From contig NZ_CP117439.1 in NCBI RefSeq assembly GCF_030687575.1, forward strand, positions 1,302,001 through 1,366,000: a DNA stretch of 64,000 bases, in the 5' to 3' direction. Of the stretch, positions 9,005-18,405 are shown one piece after another. This DNA comes from Pseudomonas sp. FP2309 (GTDB lineage Bacteria > Pseudomonadota > Gammaproteobacteria > Pseudomonadales > Pseudomonadaceae). Both the position numbers and the translations under genes were made by a program. How positions within the stretch are numbered: the stretch's first letter is position 1; every line of letters starts with the position of its first letter. The notes under the pieces were generated by a model that was given only the letters and a program-made list of their open reading frames with translations, was not told the DNA's origin and made no database searches.

Positions 9005-9619
9005 TCATGGATGTACCCAGGGTTTGCCTAAGCTCAGCTTGATGAGATAACGCTCTTCGTTGGGATGCCGGTCATCCTTGAATCGATTAACCACCATCAT
9101 CAATTGGTATTTTTCACCAGCCTGCCAGTATGACGTTGCACCCTGATACACGTCCCTCAATCGGGCACGCCATTCGGGTGTGTCAACGAAGGGGGGATCG
9201 TATTCGACTCGGATGGGTATCCAGCCGCCCTTACGCCATTGCTCCTGTAAATCCGACATGACCTTTATTGTGTCGTCGAGCTGTAGCGGTTCGGTCTGGG
9301 GGGACATACTCAGATCTGCGACCCGCATGTCGTCGTATCTAATCATGAAGAAACGAGCCGTCGGGGTTATGAATCCATACTGGGAATCTATGAAGCGCAG
9401 GCGAGCATCAGATCTCGGTAATGTTCCCCAGTACTGTCCGGGAATAGCTGGACCAATATTTGCGCTGGAGCGCCGGCGCATATCTTCCCAGGGTTCGCCT
9501 AGCCTTAACGCTATTTCCGGCTCGTCCGAACCGAGGCGTATCGCTACCCATACGAGAAGTATGGCAACGATCAGCCCCAGTCCACCTTGTCGCCAACTTA
9601 TCTGCAAGTTCCGACTCAT
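9005..9619 (-). CDS. putative immunity protein, distal copy
   Basis: 204-residue protein with one N-terminal membrane segment (about residues 13-28) and a soluble domain that is probably periplasmic. It is a paralogue of the protein encoded at 9774-10388: the first ten and last ~95 residues are nearly identical (three substitutions in the latter), while residues ~25-108 have diverged strongly. Its ATG overlaps the stop of the 53-codon effector-tail ORF (ATGA). Immunity function is inferred only from position next to a PAAR effector and from duplication; I do not recognise the family. Confidence 0.75.
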   Translation of the reverse strand: MSRNLQISWRQGGLGLIVAILLVWVAIRLGSDEPEIALRLGEPWEDMRRRSSANIGPAIPGQYWGTLPRSDARLRFIDSQYGFITPTARFFMIRYDDMRVADLSMSPQTEPLQLDDTIKVMSDLQEQWRKGGWIPIRVEYDPPFVDTPEWRARLRDVYQGATSYWQAGEKYQLMMVVNRFKDDRHPNEERYLIKLSLGKPWVHP

Positions 9620-9777
9620 CGAACGCCTTTACCGTCAGCGATATCTTCCAGCGCCTGTTCGATCTGATGTCGCTGAGTGCTATGTAGCAACTTGTCAAAC
9701 TGTTCGGCGGCCTTCAGCACGAACGACATTCGTTGACCCATATCGGCAAGGTTAACCAAAGGGCATTTGCTGTTCAT
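9616..9777 (-). CDS. orphan effector-tail ORF, 53 codons
   Basis: A small open frame between the two immunity copies. It encodes a near-exact repeat of the last 44 residues of the PAAR effector (from LADMGQRMSFVLKAAEQFDK to ADGKGVR; the intact protein has LANINQRM and LLHGPQRH where this has LADMGQRM and LLHSTQRH), preceded by nine unrelated residues. Its ATG overlaps the TGA of the upstream immunity gene and its TGA overlaps the ATG of the next, both as ATGA, so it could be translated by coupling. It may equally be a passive by-product of tandem duplication. Confidence 0.55.
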   Translation of the reverse strand: MNSKCPLVNLADMGQRMSFVLKAAEQFDKLLHSTQRHQIEQALEDIADGKGVR

Positions 9778-10388
9778 GGATGTACCCAGGGTTTGCCTAA
9801 GCTCAGCTTGATGAGATAACGCTCTTCGTTGGGATACCGGTCATCCTTGAATCGATTAACCACCATCATCAATTGGTATTTTTCACCAGCCTGCCAGTAT
9901 GACGTTGCGCCCTGATACACGTCCCTCAATCTGGCACGCCATTCGGGTGTGTCAACGAAGGGGGGATCGTATTCGACTCGGATGGGTATCCACCCGCCCT
10001 TACGCCATTGCTCCTGTAAATCCAACATGACCTTTATTGTGTCGTCGAGCTGTAGCGGTTCGATTTGAGGGGACATGCGGACGTTGCGTACCAACTGATC
10101 ATCGAAGCCTATCGTGAAGAAACGGGCCAGTGGGGTTGTGAATCCATATTGCGGATCAATGAAACGAAGGCGTGCATCGGTTTTTGGGATCCTGAACCAG
10201 TGGCGTCCGGGAATGGTTGAATCAATGCGTGCGCTGGAGCGTTGCCGCATGTTTTCCCAGGGCTCGCCAAGCGTCAGTGCGATTTCCGGTTCATCAGCAA
10301 CGTGGTGTATTGCTACCCATGAGAGGAGTAGAGCAACCAACAATCCCAGTCCGCAACGGCGCCAACTTATCTGCAAGTTCCGACTCAT
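9774..10388 (-). CDS. putative immunity protein, proximal copy
   Basis: 204-residue protein with an N-terminal membrane helix (about residues 13-28) and a hydrophilic C-terminal domain ending KPWVHP. Its ATG overlaps the stop codon of the PAAR effector gene by ATGA, the arrangement expected for an effector and its cognate immunity gene. The C-terminal half is almost identical to the paralogue at 9005-9619 and the centre is diverged, as if the central part sets specificity. Membrane anchoring would fit protection against an envelope-acting toxin. Function is inferred from context. Confidence 0.8.
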   Translation of the reverse strand: MSRNLQISWRRCGLGLLVALLLSWVAIHHVADEPEIALTLGEPWENMRQRSSARIDSTIPGRHWFRIPKTDARLRFIDPQYGFTTPLARFFTIGFDDQLVRNVRMSPQIEPLQLDDTIKVMLDLQEQWRKGGWIPIRVEYDPPFVDTPEWRARLRDVYQGATSYWQAGEKYQLMMVVNRFKDDRYPNEERYLIKLSLGKPWVHP

Positions 10389-11845
10389 CGAACGCCTTTA
10401 CCGTCAGCGATATCTTCCAGCGCCTGTTCGATCTGATGTCGCTGAGGGCCATGTAGCAACTTGTCAAACTGTTCGGCGGCCTTCAGCACGAACGACATGC
10501 GTTGATTAATGTTGGCCAGGTTGGCAATGGGGTTGCTGCTGAATTCAATGGTTCGACCGTCATCAACAGGGATGCATTGATTGGCTAGCGTCAATTCAAG
10601 GGCTTGGGCGGTTCCGGACGGTATATCTGTAATGTAGGAGAGGTGGTTGCCACGCAGCAATACCACTAGATTGGGATCAGCGTACATTGTCGGTTGAAGG
10701 ACATTTCTTTGTTCGTGGTCAGCTAAGTGCTCAACACTCTTGGCGATATCGCCTGTTTCAATCGCCTCGAAAGCTTGCAGGATTTCACCGTAGTTAGTAC
10801 CGAACTCAAGTTTCTCGTGCCCAACCGGCCACAGCACTTGGGATTGATCATTCCCATAAATCCTCCTGCGTGACGGCAAGCATCTTGCCAGCAACTCCAA
10901 CCCTCGCTCCTTATAAAACGCATGCAACGGAAACACATCCAAAAACAACGTGGTATTCCCCATCGCCATCATCTCGTACACATGCTGATAAAGCTGCTGC
11001 ACGCTCGATAGCGGTTCGCCCTCTCGCCGCCAGTCAACATCAGGCATTGGATTATCGCGGGCGGCCTGTTCGTATTCGCGGCGCCGCTGCTCGTACTCCC
11101 GCAGCTTCGCCCGCCGTTCACGCTCCTCGGCGCTGAACAACCCCCACACCCCTTTGCGCGCGCTCCTCCTCAGTTGCTGCGCCGCCTCGTACTCCGCCTG
11201 AATTTTCTCGATGGCGTCAGCCGCATGCAGCAAGCCGCACCCCACCTGCTTGGATGCAAACGCCGCAAGGCCCGCCCACTGAAAACGGTTGTCGAGCCGC
11301 CAGAGCTGAGCGTAAGCAGAGTTGATCACGCGGTTGCGCTGCCTGGGATCGGCGATCAGCGTGCCGCCTGGCGCGACAATGTCTTCTGCCTGCTGCTGGT
11401 AGAAGCGCCAATTGCGTTCGCAGGAAGATTCGAGCATCTCGCTGAATGCTGGAGTGGTGGGCCGTGAGGCCGAGGTGGACGTGGTGCGAGGCATTGTCGC
11501 TGGAGCTTGCAATGGGGGCGATACAGGGGCGGCTTTGCTGTGTACCGAAGTGTCTTCGCGAGTAATGGTCTGATACCACTCCAACTGGTTGGCAATCAGG
11601 CGAGGGGCCGGGTCGCATTTGCACAAACAGAGATCATCCGAAAGCGCAACGTTTCGCCCATGTGCATTCATTTTAAGCCGCGGGTCGACACAAACGATGG
11701 CGCCTGCGGTCTGGCACACCGGGCAAAGCACCTGATGCCCTTCAAGGGCAATTTCTACCCCTTTGATGCCGAAGCTTTTCAAACCGTCGACCACTGTACC
11801 GCCAGCAGTGGTTTTGGCGCCTCGTGTAATTAAATAGCGTCGCAT
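10385..11845 (-). CDS. PAAR-domain protein with DUF2515-like C-terminal region, putative T6SS effector
   Basis: 486-residue protein. Residues ~1-95 form a PAAR/DUF4150-type cap: GAKTTAGG, CPVCQTAG and LCLCKCDPAPRLIANQ provide the cysteine-rich tip that seats on VgrG. A low-complexity linker (residues ~105-135) follows. From about residue 150 the sequence resembles DUF2515 (NRVINSAYAQLWRLDNRFQW and AFASKQVGCG, recalled from YppC-like proteins), a domain without known activity. ATG 11845 has no strong ribosome-binding site. No T6SS structural gene is in the window, so this would be an orphan cargo locus. The next two genes are putative immunity copies. Confidence 0.8.
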   Translation of the reverse strand: MRRYLITRGAKTTAGGTVVDGLKSFGIKGVEIALEGHQVLCPVCQTAGAIVCVDPRLKMNAHGRNVALSDDLCLCKCDPAPRLIANQLEWYQTITREDTSVHSKAAPVSPPLQAPATMPRTTSTSASRPTTPAFSEMLESSCERNWRFYQQQAEDIVAPGGTLIADPRQRNRVINSAYAQLWRLDNRFQWAGLAAFASKQVGCGLLHAADAIEKIQAEYEAAQQLRRSARKGVWGLFSAEERERRAKLREYEQRRREYEQAARDNPMPDVDWRREGEPLSSVQQLYQHVYEMMAMGNTTLFLDVFPLHAFYKERGLELLARCLPSRRRIYGNDQSQVLWPVGHEKLEFGTNYGEILQAFEAIETGDIAKSVEHLADHEQRNVLQPTMYADPNLVVLLRGNHLSYITDIPSGTAQALELTLANQCIPVDDGRTIEFSSNPIANLANINQRMSFVLKAAEQFDKLLHGPQRHQIEQALEDIADGKGVR

Positions 11846-12061
11846 GCCAGAAATGTCTTTTTGTTAACTGGGACCAGCACGCTAGGGGAGGCGACAAGAA
11901 CCGGGTAGTCGGACATTTCCTGGTGTGGTGTAGGGTGGTTCTGCAATCACCCTCCGGCGTTTTTTGTATTCTGCGAGCGCCCCTATAAAAACCGGTTGAT
12001 TAATAAGGCCTTGCGCTCGGCTATACTCCCCTCCATTTGAATGGCCCTCCGAGGAATAACT

Positions 12062-13684
12062 GTGAAGAACTGGACCTTGCGCCAACGCATCCTGGCAAGT
12101 TTTGCGGTCATTATCGCCATCATGCTGTTAATGGTTGTGGTCTCCTATTCACGGTTGATGAAAATCGAATCCAGCCAGGAAGCCGTGCGTGACGACGCGG
12201 TGCCGGGGGTTTATCTGAGTTCGATGATCCGCAGCGCGTGGGTCGATAGCTATCTGATGACCATCGATATCATTGGTCTGCGTGACGAAAAAACCTTCAC
12301 CGGCAGCGACAGGGCCGACTACAACTCCTTCGAAGCGCGCATTGAACAGCAGATGGCCAACTATGAGCACACGGTTCATAACCAGGCTGATCGCATGGAA
12401 TTCGATAATTTCAAGGCCGCCCACCTCACCTATAACAAGGTGCTCAAGCAGGTGATCGAGCGCATCGAAGCCGACGACCTGGCAGCCGCGCGCCAGTTGC
12501 TCGAAGAGCAGTTGACGCCGATCTGGGTCGAAGGCCGCATGAAGCTCAATGACATCATCACCGAAAACAAAGCCGTGTCCGACAATGCGACGGCCGCCAT
12601 CGACGAGGCGGTATCGTCTGCCAAAATCAGCATGTTCGTGTCGCTGGCCGTGGCCATCCTGGCCGCCGGCCTGTGCGGCCTGCTGCTGATGCGCACGATC
12701 ATGGCGCCGATGCAGCGCATTGTCGAAATCCTCGACATCATGCGCACCGGTGACCTGAGCAAGCGCCTGAACCTTGCGCGCAAGGACGAATTCAACGCGG
12801 TGGAAACCGGCTTCAACGACATGATGACCGAGCTCACGGCCCTGGTGTCTCAGGCCCAGCGTTCGTCGGTGCAGGTCACAACCTCGGTGACCGAGATTGC
12901 CGCCACGTCCAAGCAGCAACAGGCCACCGCCACCGAAACTGCGGCGACCACCACCGAAATCGGCGCCACGTCGCGGGAAATCGCGGCAACCTCCAAAGAC
13001 CTCGTGCGCACCATGACCGAAGTGTCCACCGCTGCCGATCAGGCATCGGTGGCCGCCGGCTCCGGCCAGCAGGGCCTGGCGCGCATGGAAGAAACCATGC
13101 ATTCGGTGATGGGCGCCGCCGACCTGGTGAACGCCAAGCTGGCGATCCTTAATGAGAAGGCCAGCAACATCAATCAGGTGGTGGTGACCATCGTCAAGGT
13201 TGCCGACCAGACCAACCTGTTGTCCCTCAATGCGGCGATCGAGGCCGAAAAGGCCGGTGAATACGGTCGCGGTTTCGCCGTGGTCGCCACCGAAGTACGG
13301 CGCCTGGCCGACCAGACCGCCGTGGCGACCTACGACATCGAACAGATGGTGCGCGAAATCCAGTCAGCGGTTTCGGCGGGCGTGATGGGCATGGACAAGT
13401 TTTCTGAGGAGGTGCGCCGCGGCATGTTCGAGGTGCAGCAAGTGGGCGAGCAACTGTCGCAGATCATCCATCAGGTGCAGGCCCTGGCGCCTCGGGTGTT
13501 GATGGTCAACGAAGGCATGCAGGCCCAGGCCACCGGCGCCGAGCAGATCAACCATGCCCTGGTGCAACTGGGCGATGCCAGCAGTCAGACCGTGGAGTCA
13601 CTGCGCCAGGCCAGCTTTGCGATCGATGAGCTGAGTCAGGTGGCGGTCGGTCTGCGCGGCGGCGTATCGCGTTTCAAAGTCTGA
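12062..13684 (+). CDS. wspA: methyl-accepting chemotaxis protein WspA
   Basis: Membrane receptor that senses surface contact and drives the Wsp signal pathway. The 540-residue protein has a first membrane helix at about residues 10-30, a periplasmic four-helix sensor region, a second helix at about 188-210, a HAMP domain and a long cytoplasmic coiled coil with the conserved hairpin tip ([20 protein letters not shown]). The GTG start at 12062 is chosen over the ATG at 12041 because GAGGAAT lies 7 bases upstream of it and the length equals that of known WspA. First gene of a seven-gene cluster. Confidence 0.95.
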   Translation: MKNWTLRQRILASFAVIIAIMLLMVVVSYSRLMKIESSQEAVRDDAVPGVYLSSMIRSAWVDSYLMTIDIIGLRDEKTFTGSDRADYNSFEARIEQQMANYEHTVHNQADRMEFDNFKAAHLTYNKVLKQVIERIEADDLAAARQLLEEQLTPIWVEGRMKLNDIITENKAVSDNATAAIDEAVSSAKISMFVSLAVAILAAGLCGLLLMRTIMAPMQRIVEILDIMRTGDLSKRLNLARKDEFNAVETGFNDMMTELTALVSQAQRSSVQVTTSVTEIAATSKQQQATATETAATTTEIGATSREIAATSKDLVRTMTEVSTAADQASVAAGSGQQGLARMEETMHSVMGAADLVNAKLAILNEKASNINQVVVTIVKVADQTNLLSLNAAIEAEKAGEYGRGFAVVATEVRRLADQTAVATYDIEQMVREIQSAVSAGVMGMDKFSEEVRRGMFEVQQVGEQLSQIIHQVQALAPRVLMVNEGMQAQATGAEQINHALVQLGDASSQTVESLRQASFAIDELSQVAVGLRGGVSRFKV

Positions 13685-14196
13685 TGAGCGACCTGGCGGC
13701 TAGACGCGGCGCCGTGCCGGCAGCGAAAAAGGCATTGTTCCTGGTGTTTCATATCGGCAGCGAACGTTATGCCGTGAAGGCCACCGAAGTGGCCGAGGTG
13801 CTGCCGTGCCTGCCGCTCAAGCCGATTGCTCATGCGCCGCATTGGGTGGCGGGCATCTTTGCCCATCGCGGGGCGATGGTGCCGGTGATCGACCTCAGCG
13901 CCTTGACCTTCGGCACGGCCGCCCAGGCCCGCACCAGCACCCGGCTGGTATTGGTCAATTACCAGCCGCATCCCTGGAGCGAGGCGCGCCGGCTGGGGTT
14001 GATCCTGGAACAGGCCACCGACACCCTGCGTTGCGACCCGGCGGACTTTCAGCCCTATGGCCTGGATAACCGTGACGCGCGCTACCTGGGGCCGGTGCGC
14101 GAAGACGCATTGGGCCTGATGCAGTGGATCGGCGTGAACGACGTGCTGACCGATGACGTACGCGCGCTGTTATTTTCTGACGAGCTGAGCGTATGA
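13684..14196 (+). CDS. wspB: chemotaxis coupling protein WspB (CheW-like)
   Basis: 170-residue CheW-family adaptor that links WspA to the kinase WspE. The whole length is one CheW domain (FHIGSERYAVKATEVAEVLP, then the GIFAHRGAMVPVIDL strand). Its ATG shares one base with the wspA stop codon and its end overlaps wspC (ATGA). It is one of two CheW-like proteins in the operon, the other being WspD. Confidence 0.93.
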   Translation: MSDLAARRGAVPAAKKALFLVFHIGSERYAVKATEVAEVLPCLPLKPIAHAPHWVAGIFAHRGAMVPVIDLSALTFGTAAQARTSTRLVLVNYQPHPWSEARRLGLILEQATDTLRCDPADFQPYGLDNRDARYLGPVREDALGLMQWIGVNDVLTDDVRALLFSDELSV

Positions 14197-15446
14197 GTAA
14201 CGACCCGCGCTTCTTTGCCTTCTTGAAAGAACGTATCGGCCTGGATGTCGCGTCGGTTGGCGAGGCCATCATCGAGCGCGCGGTGCGCCAGCGCAGCCAG
14301 GCGGTGCAGGCGCACAGCGCCGGTGAATACTGGCAGCACCTGCAAAGCTCCCACGATGAGCAGCAGGCGCTGATCGAAGCGGTGATCGTCCCCGAAACCT
14401 GGTTTTTCCGTTACCCCGAATCCTTTGCGACCCTGGCCCGACTGGCCAAGGCGCGCCTGGCCGAGATCAATCAGATGCGTGCGCTGCGCATCCTCAGCCT
14501 GCCGTGCTCCACCGGCGAAGAACCCTATTCGATCGCCATGGCCTTGCTGGATGCAGGCATTGCGCCGCATCAGTTCAAGGTGCTGGGCCTGGACGTCAGC
14601 CCGCTGTCGGTGGAGCGCGCCAGACGCGGGGTGTATGGCAAAAACTCCTTTCGTGGCAGCGATATAGCTTTTCGTGAGCGCCATTTCACGGAGTCTGGCG
14701 ACGGTTATCACATCGCCGACCGGGTGCGCGAGCAGGTACGCCTGCAAGTTGGCAACCTGCTCGACCCGACGCTGCTGGCGAACGAACCCAGCTATGACTT
14801 CGTGTTCTGCCGCAACCTGTTGATCTACTTCGACCAGCCGACCCAGAAGCAAGTGTTCGATGTACTCAAAGAGCTGACCCACGTGGACGGTGTGCTGTTT
14901 ATCGGCCCAGCGGAGGGCAGCCTGTTGGGGCGCCACGGCATGCGCTCGATTGGCGTGCCGCAGTCGTTTGCCTTCAGCCGGCACGCCGAGCCTGTGGTAG
15001 CTGAACCGCTGTTCGTGCCTAAGCCTGTGCTCCCGCGCAGTGCGGCACCGATCCCCGTCAAGCCGCGACCGTTCAGTACGGTCAGTGCCCAGGTGGTACC
15101 GATCAAGGCGTCATCGTCCGATGCCGGTGCCTTGCTCAGCCGCATCGCTACCCTGGCCAACGAGGGCAAAAGTGCCGAGGCCCGTGCCGCGTGCGAACAG
15201 TATCTGAACAGCCACCCGCCGGCCGCCCAGGTGTTCTTCTGGCTGGGGCTGCTCAGCGACGTGGCCGGCAGTGCCCTGCAAGCCCAGGGGTTTTACCGAA
15301 AAGCCTTGTACCTGGAACCCCAGCATCCGCAGGCCTTGATGCACCTGGCTGCGTTGCTCGAATCTCAGGGCGACAGCGAGGGGGCGCGCCGTATGCAGGC
15401 GCGCGCCGCCCGTAGTGAGCGAGCTGACAGTGAGTCCAAACGATGA
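14193..15446 (+). CDS. wspC: chemoreceptor methyltransferase WspC (CheR-like with TPR)
   Basis: SAM-dependent glutamate methyltransferase that acts on WspA and raises signalling. Residues ~1-270 are the CheR domain (ETWFFRYPESF, LSLPCSTGEEPYSIAMAL for SAM binding, FVFCRNLLIYFD); a variable linker follows, then a TPR-like region (about residues 310-400) typical of WspC and absent from plain CheR. 417 residues, start overlapping wspB. Confidence 0.94.
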   Translation: MSNDPRFFAFLKERIGLDVASVGEAIIERAVRQRSQAVQAHSAGEYWQHLQSSHDEQQALIEAVIVPETWFFRYPESFATLARLAKARLAEINQMRALRILSLPCSTGEEPYSIAMALLDAGIAPHQFKVLGLDVSPLSVERARRGVYGKNSFRGSDIAFRERHFTESGDGYHIADRVREQVRLQVGNLLDPTLLANEPSYDFVFCRNLLIYFDQPTQKQVFDVLKELTHVDGVLFIGPAEGSLLGRHGMRSIGVPQSFAFSRHAEPVVAEPLFVPKPVLPRSAAPIPVKPRPFSTVSAQVVPIKASSSDAGALLSRIATLANEGKSAEARAACEQYLNSHPPAAQVFFWLGLLSDVAGSALQAQGFYRKALYLEPQHPQALMHLAALLESQGDSEGARRMQARAARSERADSESKR

Positions 15447-16138
15447 ATAGCACCGAGGCGCTCGACACTGGCGGCCTGACCCTGATCGATAGCCAGGCCA
15501 TCGACGATTGCTGGAACCGTATCGGTATTCACGGTGACAAATCGTGCCCGCTGCTGGCCGACCATATTCACTGCCGCAACTGTGCGGTGTATTCGGCGGC
15601 CGCCACGCGGCTGCTGGACCGGTACGCCTTGCAGCAGGACGATCGGCGTCCGGTCACGGCGGTCGAGGTCGACGAAGACATCGTCACGCGCTCCCTGCTG
15701 ATGTTCCGCCTCGGTGAAGAATGGCTCGGCATTGCCACGCGCTGCCTGGTGGAAGTGGCGCCGTTGCAACCGATTCACTCGCTGCCGCATCAGCGCTCAC
15801 GGGCATTGCTCGGGGTGGCCAATGTGCGTGGCGCGCTGGTGGCGTGTCTGTCACTGGTCGAGCTGCTGGGCCTGGAGCAGACCGCTAACGCCACAGGCAG
15901 TGGCCGGATCATGCCGCGCATGTTGATCATCGCGGCCGACGACGGCCCGGTGGTGGTGCCGGTGGACGAAGTGGACGGCATCCACGCCATCGATGAACGC
16001 ACGTTGCAGGCGGCATCGGCGTCCGGTACCCAGGCCAGCGCGCGCTTCACCCAAGGTGTCTTGCCGTGGAAGGGCCGCAGCCTGCGCTGGCTGGACGAGG
16101 CGCAAGTGTTGTCCGCCGTGACCCGGAGTCTTACATGA
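15443..16138 (+). CDS. wspD: chemotaxis coupling protein WspD (CheW-like)
   Basis: 231-residue second CheW-type adaptor of the Wsp complex. It has an N-terminal extension of about 75 residues with cysteines (CPLLADHIHCRNC) before the CheW domain (MFRLGEEWLGIATRCLVEVAP, LLGVANVRGALVACLSLVELLG). Both ends overlap neighbours by ATGA. WspD and WspB have opposed effects on WspA localisation in P. aeruginosa; that is known of the family, not visible here. Confidence 0.93.
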   Translation: MNSTEALDTGGLTLIDSQAIDDCWNRIGIHGDKSCPLLADHIHCRNCAVYSAAATRLLDRYALQQDDRRPVTAVEVDEDIVTRSLLMFRLGEEWLGIATRCLVEVAPLQPIHSLPHQRSRALLGVANVRGALVACLSLVELLGLEQTANATGSGRIMPRMLIIAADDGPVVVPVDEVDGIHAIDERTLQAASASGTQASARFTQGVLPWKGRSLRWLDEAQVLSAVTRSLT

Positions 16139-18405
16139 CCCCCGATCAGATGCGCGATGCCTCGCTGCTGGAACTGTTCAGCCTGGAAGCCGACGCGCAG
16201 ACCCAGGTGCTCAGCGCCGGCCTGCTGGCGCTTGAACGTAACCCGACCCAGGCCGACCAGCTCGAAGCGTGCATGCGCGCGGCCCATTCGCTCAAGGGCG
16301 CGGCGCGTATCGTGGGGGTGGACGCCGGCGTCAGCGTGGCGCATGTGATGGAGGACTGCCTGGTCAGTGCCCAGGAAAGTCGCTTGTACCTGCAGCCCGA
16401 ACATATCGACGCGTTGCTGCAGGGCACCGACCTGCTGATGCGCATCGCCACGCCGGGTAACAACGTGGGGCCGGCGGACATCGAGGCGTATGTGGCGCTG
16501 ATGGAGCGCCTGCTCGACCCGACGCAACCGACCGCCCGCGTCGCGCCACCGCCCGCCGCGCCAGTGCCGGTGGTTGAAGCACTGCCGGCGGAACCGGAAC
16601 CCGCGCCACCGGTCGCCAGCGACCCGCCGCGTCAGAACAAGCGCATGACCGAAGGCGGCGAGCGCGTATTGCGCGTGACCGCCCAGCGCTTGAACAGCCT
16701 GTTGGACTTGTCCAGTAAGTCCCTGGTGGAAACCCAGCGGCTCAAGCCTTACCTGGCGAGCATGCAGCGCCTCAAACGCATTCAAAGCCAGAGTGTGCGT
16801 GCCCTGGACACCCTGGACGGCCAGCTCAAGACCCTGGGGCTGAACCTCGAAGCCCAGGAAGCCCTGGCCGACACCCGGCGCTTGTTGAGCGAGGCCCAAG
16901 CTCTGCTGGCGGAAAAAACCGCCGAGCTGGATGAGTTTGGCTGGCAGGCCGGGCAACGCGCCCAGGTGCTCTACGACACCGCACTGGCCTGTCGGATGCG
17001 CCCGTTTGCCGATGTGCTGGCCGGGCAGGTGCGCATGGTGCGCGACCTGGGGCGCAGCCTCGGCAAGCAAGTGCGTCTTGAGATCGAAGGCGAGAAAACG
17101 CAAGTCGACCGTGACGTCCTGGAAAAGCTCGAAGCGCCCCTCACGCACTTGTTGCGTAATGCTGTTGATCACGGCATCGAAATGCCCGAGCAGCGCCTGC
17201 TGGCGGGCAAACCGGCCGAAGGGGTGATCCGCCTGCGTGCGTCCCACCAGGCCGGCCTGCTGGTGCTGGAGCTGAGCGACGATGGTAATGGCGTCGACCT
17301 GGAGCGGCTGCGCGCCAGCATTGTCGATCGCCACCTTTCCACCGTGGAAACCGCGCTGAGCCTGAGTGAAGAAGAGCTGCTGACGTTCCTGTTCCTGCCG
17401 GGGTTCAGCCTGCGTGACAAGGTCACCGAAGTGTCCGGTCGCGGTGTCGGGCTGGATGCGGTGCAGCACATGGTGCGCCAGTTGCGCGGCGCGGTGGTGC
17501 TGGAGCAGGCGGCGGGGCAGGGCAGTCGTTTCCACCTGGAAGTGCCGCTGACCCTGTCGGTGGTGCGCAGCCTGGTGGTGGAGGTCGGCGAAGAGGCCTA
17601 CGCCTTCCCACTGGCGCATATCGAACGTATGTGCGATCTGGCGCCCGACGACATCGTGCAGTTGGAAGGTCGCCAGCATTTCTGGCACGAAGGCCGGCAT
17701 GTCGGCCTGGTCGCCGCCAGCCAGTTGTTGCAGCGCCCTGCGGGGCATAACAATGACGAGACCTTGAAGGTGGTGGTGATCCGCGAGCGCGATGCGGTGT
17801 ACGGTATTGCCGTGGAACGCTTTATCGGCGAGCGCACCCTGGTGGTGTTGCCGCTGGATGCCCGCCTGGGCAAGGTCCAGGATATTTCCGCCGGCGCGTT
17901 GCTGGACGATGGCTCGGTGGTGTTGATCGTCGATGTGGAAGACATGCTGCGCTCGGTGGACAAGCTGCTCAACACCGGCCGCCTGGAACGCATCGCCCGG
18001 CGCAGCCAGCAGGCCAGCGAGGCGCCGCGCAAGCGCGTGCTGGTGGTGGACGACTCGCTCACGGTGCGCGAATTGCAACGTAAATTGCTGCTTAATCGCG
18101 GTTACGAAGTCGCCGTGGCGGTCGATGGCATGGATGGCTGGAATGCCCTGCGCTCCGAAGACTTCGACCTGTTGATCACTGACATTGATATGCCTCGCAT
18201 GGACGGTATTGAATTGGTCACACTCTTGCGCCGTGATACTCGCCTGCAATCGTTGCCGGTGATGGTGGTGTCGTACAAAGACCGTGAAGAGGACCGTCGA
18301 CGGGGCCTGGACGCCGGCGCCGATTACTACCTGGCCAAAGCCAGTTTCCACGATGACGCGCTGCTGGACGCCGTGGTGGAACTGATTGGAGACGCGCGGG
18401 CATGA
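16135..18405 (+). CDS. wspE: hybrid sensor kinase/response regulator WspE (CheA-REC)
   Basis: Histidine kinase that phosphorylates WspR and WspF. 756 residues: N-terminal HPt domain with the phosphorylated His51 in AAHSLKGAARI; a proline/alanine linker (~125-165); dimerisation region; HATPase with HLLRNAVDHGIEMPEQRL and the glycine box GRGVGLDAV; a CheW-like domain; and a C-terminal receiver (LLITDIDMPRMDG with the acceptor Asp). ATG 16135 overlaps the wspD stop by ATGA; the longer open frame upstream is not used. Confidence 0.95.
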   Translation: MTPDQMRDASLLELFSLEADAQTQVLSAGLLALERNPTQADQLEACMRAAHSLKGAARIVGVDAGVSVAHVMEDCLVSAQESRLYLQPEHIDALLQGTDLLMRIATPGNNVGPADIEAYVALMERLLDPTQPTARVAPPPAAPVPVVEALPAEPEPAPPVASDPPRQNKRMTEGGERVLRVTAQRLNSLLDLSSKSLVETQRLKPYLASMQRLKRIQSQSVRALDTLDGQLKTLGLNLEAQEALADTRRLLSEAQALLAEKTAELDEFGWQAGQRAQVLYDTALACRMRPFADVLAGQVRMVRDLGRSLGKQVRLEIEGEKTQVDRDVLEKLEAPLTHLLRNAVDHGIEMPEQRLLAGKPAEGVIRLRASHQAGLLVLELSDDGNGVDLERLRASIVDRHLSTVETALSLSEEELLTFLFLPGFSLRDKVTEVSGRGVGLDAVQHMVRQLRGAVVLEQAAGQGSRFHLEVPLTLSVVRSLVVEVGEEAYAFPLAHIERMCDLAPDDIVQLEGRQHFWHEGRHVGLVAASQLLQRPAGHNNDETLKVVVIRERDAVYGIAVERFIGERTLVVLPLDARLGKVQDISAGALLDDGSVVLIVDVEDMLRSVDKLLNTGRLERIARRSQQASEAPRKRVLVVDDSLTVRELQRKLLLNRGYEVAVAVDGMDGWNALRSEDFDLLITDIDMPRMDGIELVTLLRRDTRLQSLPVMVVSYKDREEDRRRGLDAGADYYLAKASFHDDALLDAVVELIGDARA

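Noticed and set aside
9408..9698. 96-codon minus-strand frame overlapping the second immunity copy and tail
   Set aside because: Out of frame with both supported ORFs and without similarity to either.
11996..12027. Possible wspA promoter (TTGATT...TATACT)
   Set aside because: The -10 is good but the spacer to the only -35 candidate is 20 bases, so I do not list it as a feature.
15790..18351. Long antisense open frame (853 codons) across wspE
   Set aside because: It mirrors the codon pattern of the real gene in a GC-rich sequence; composition is His/Gln-rich and no domain is visible.
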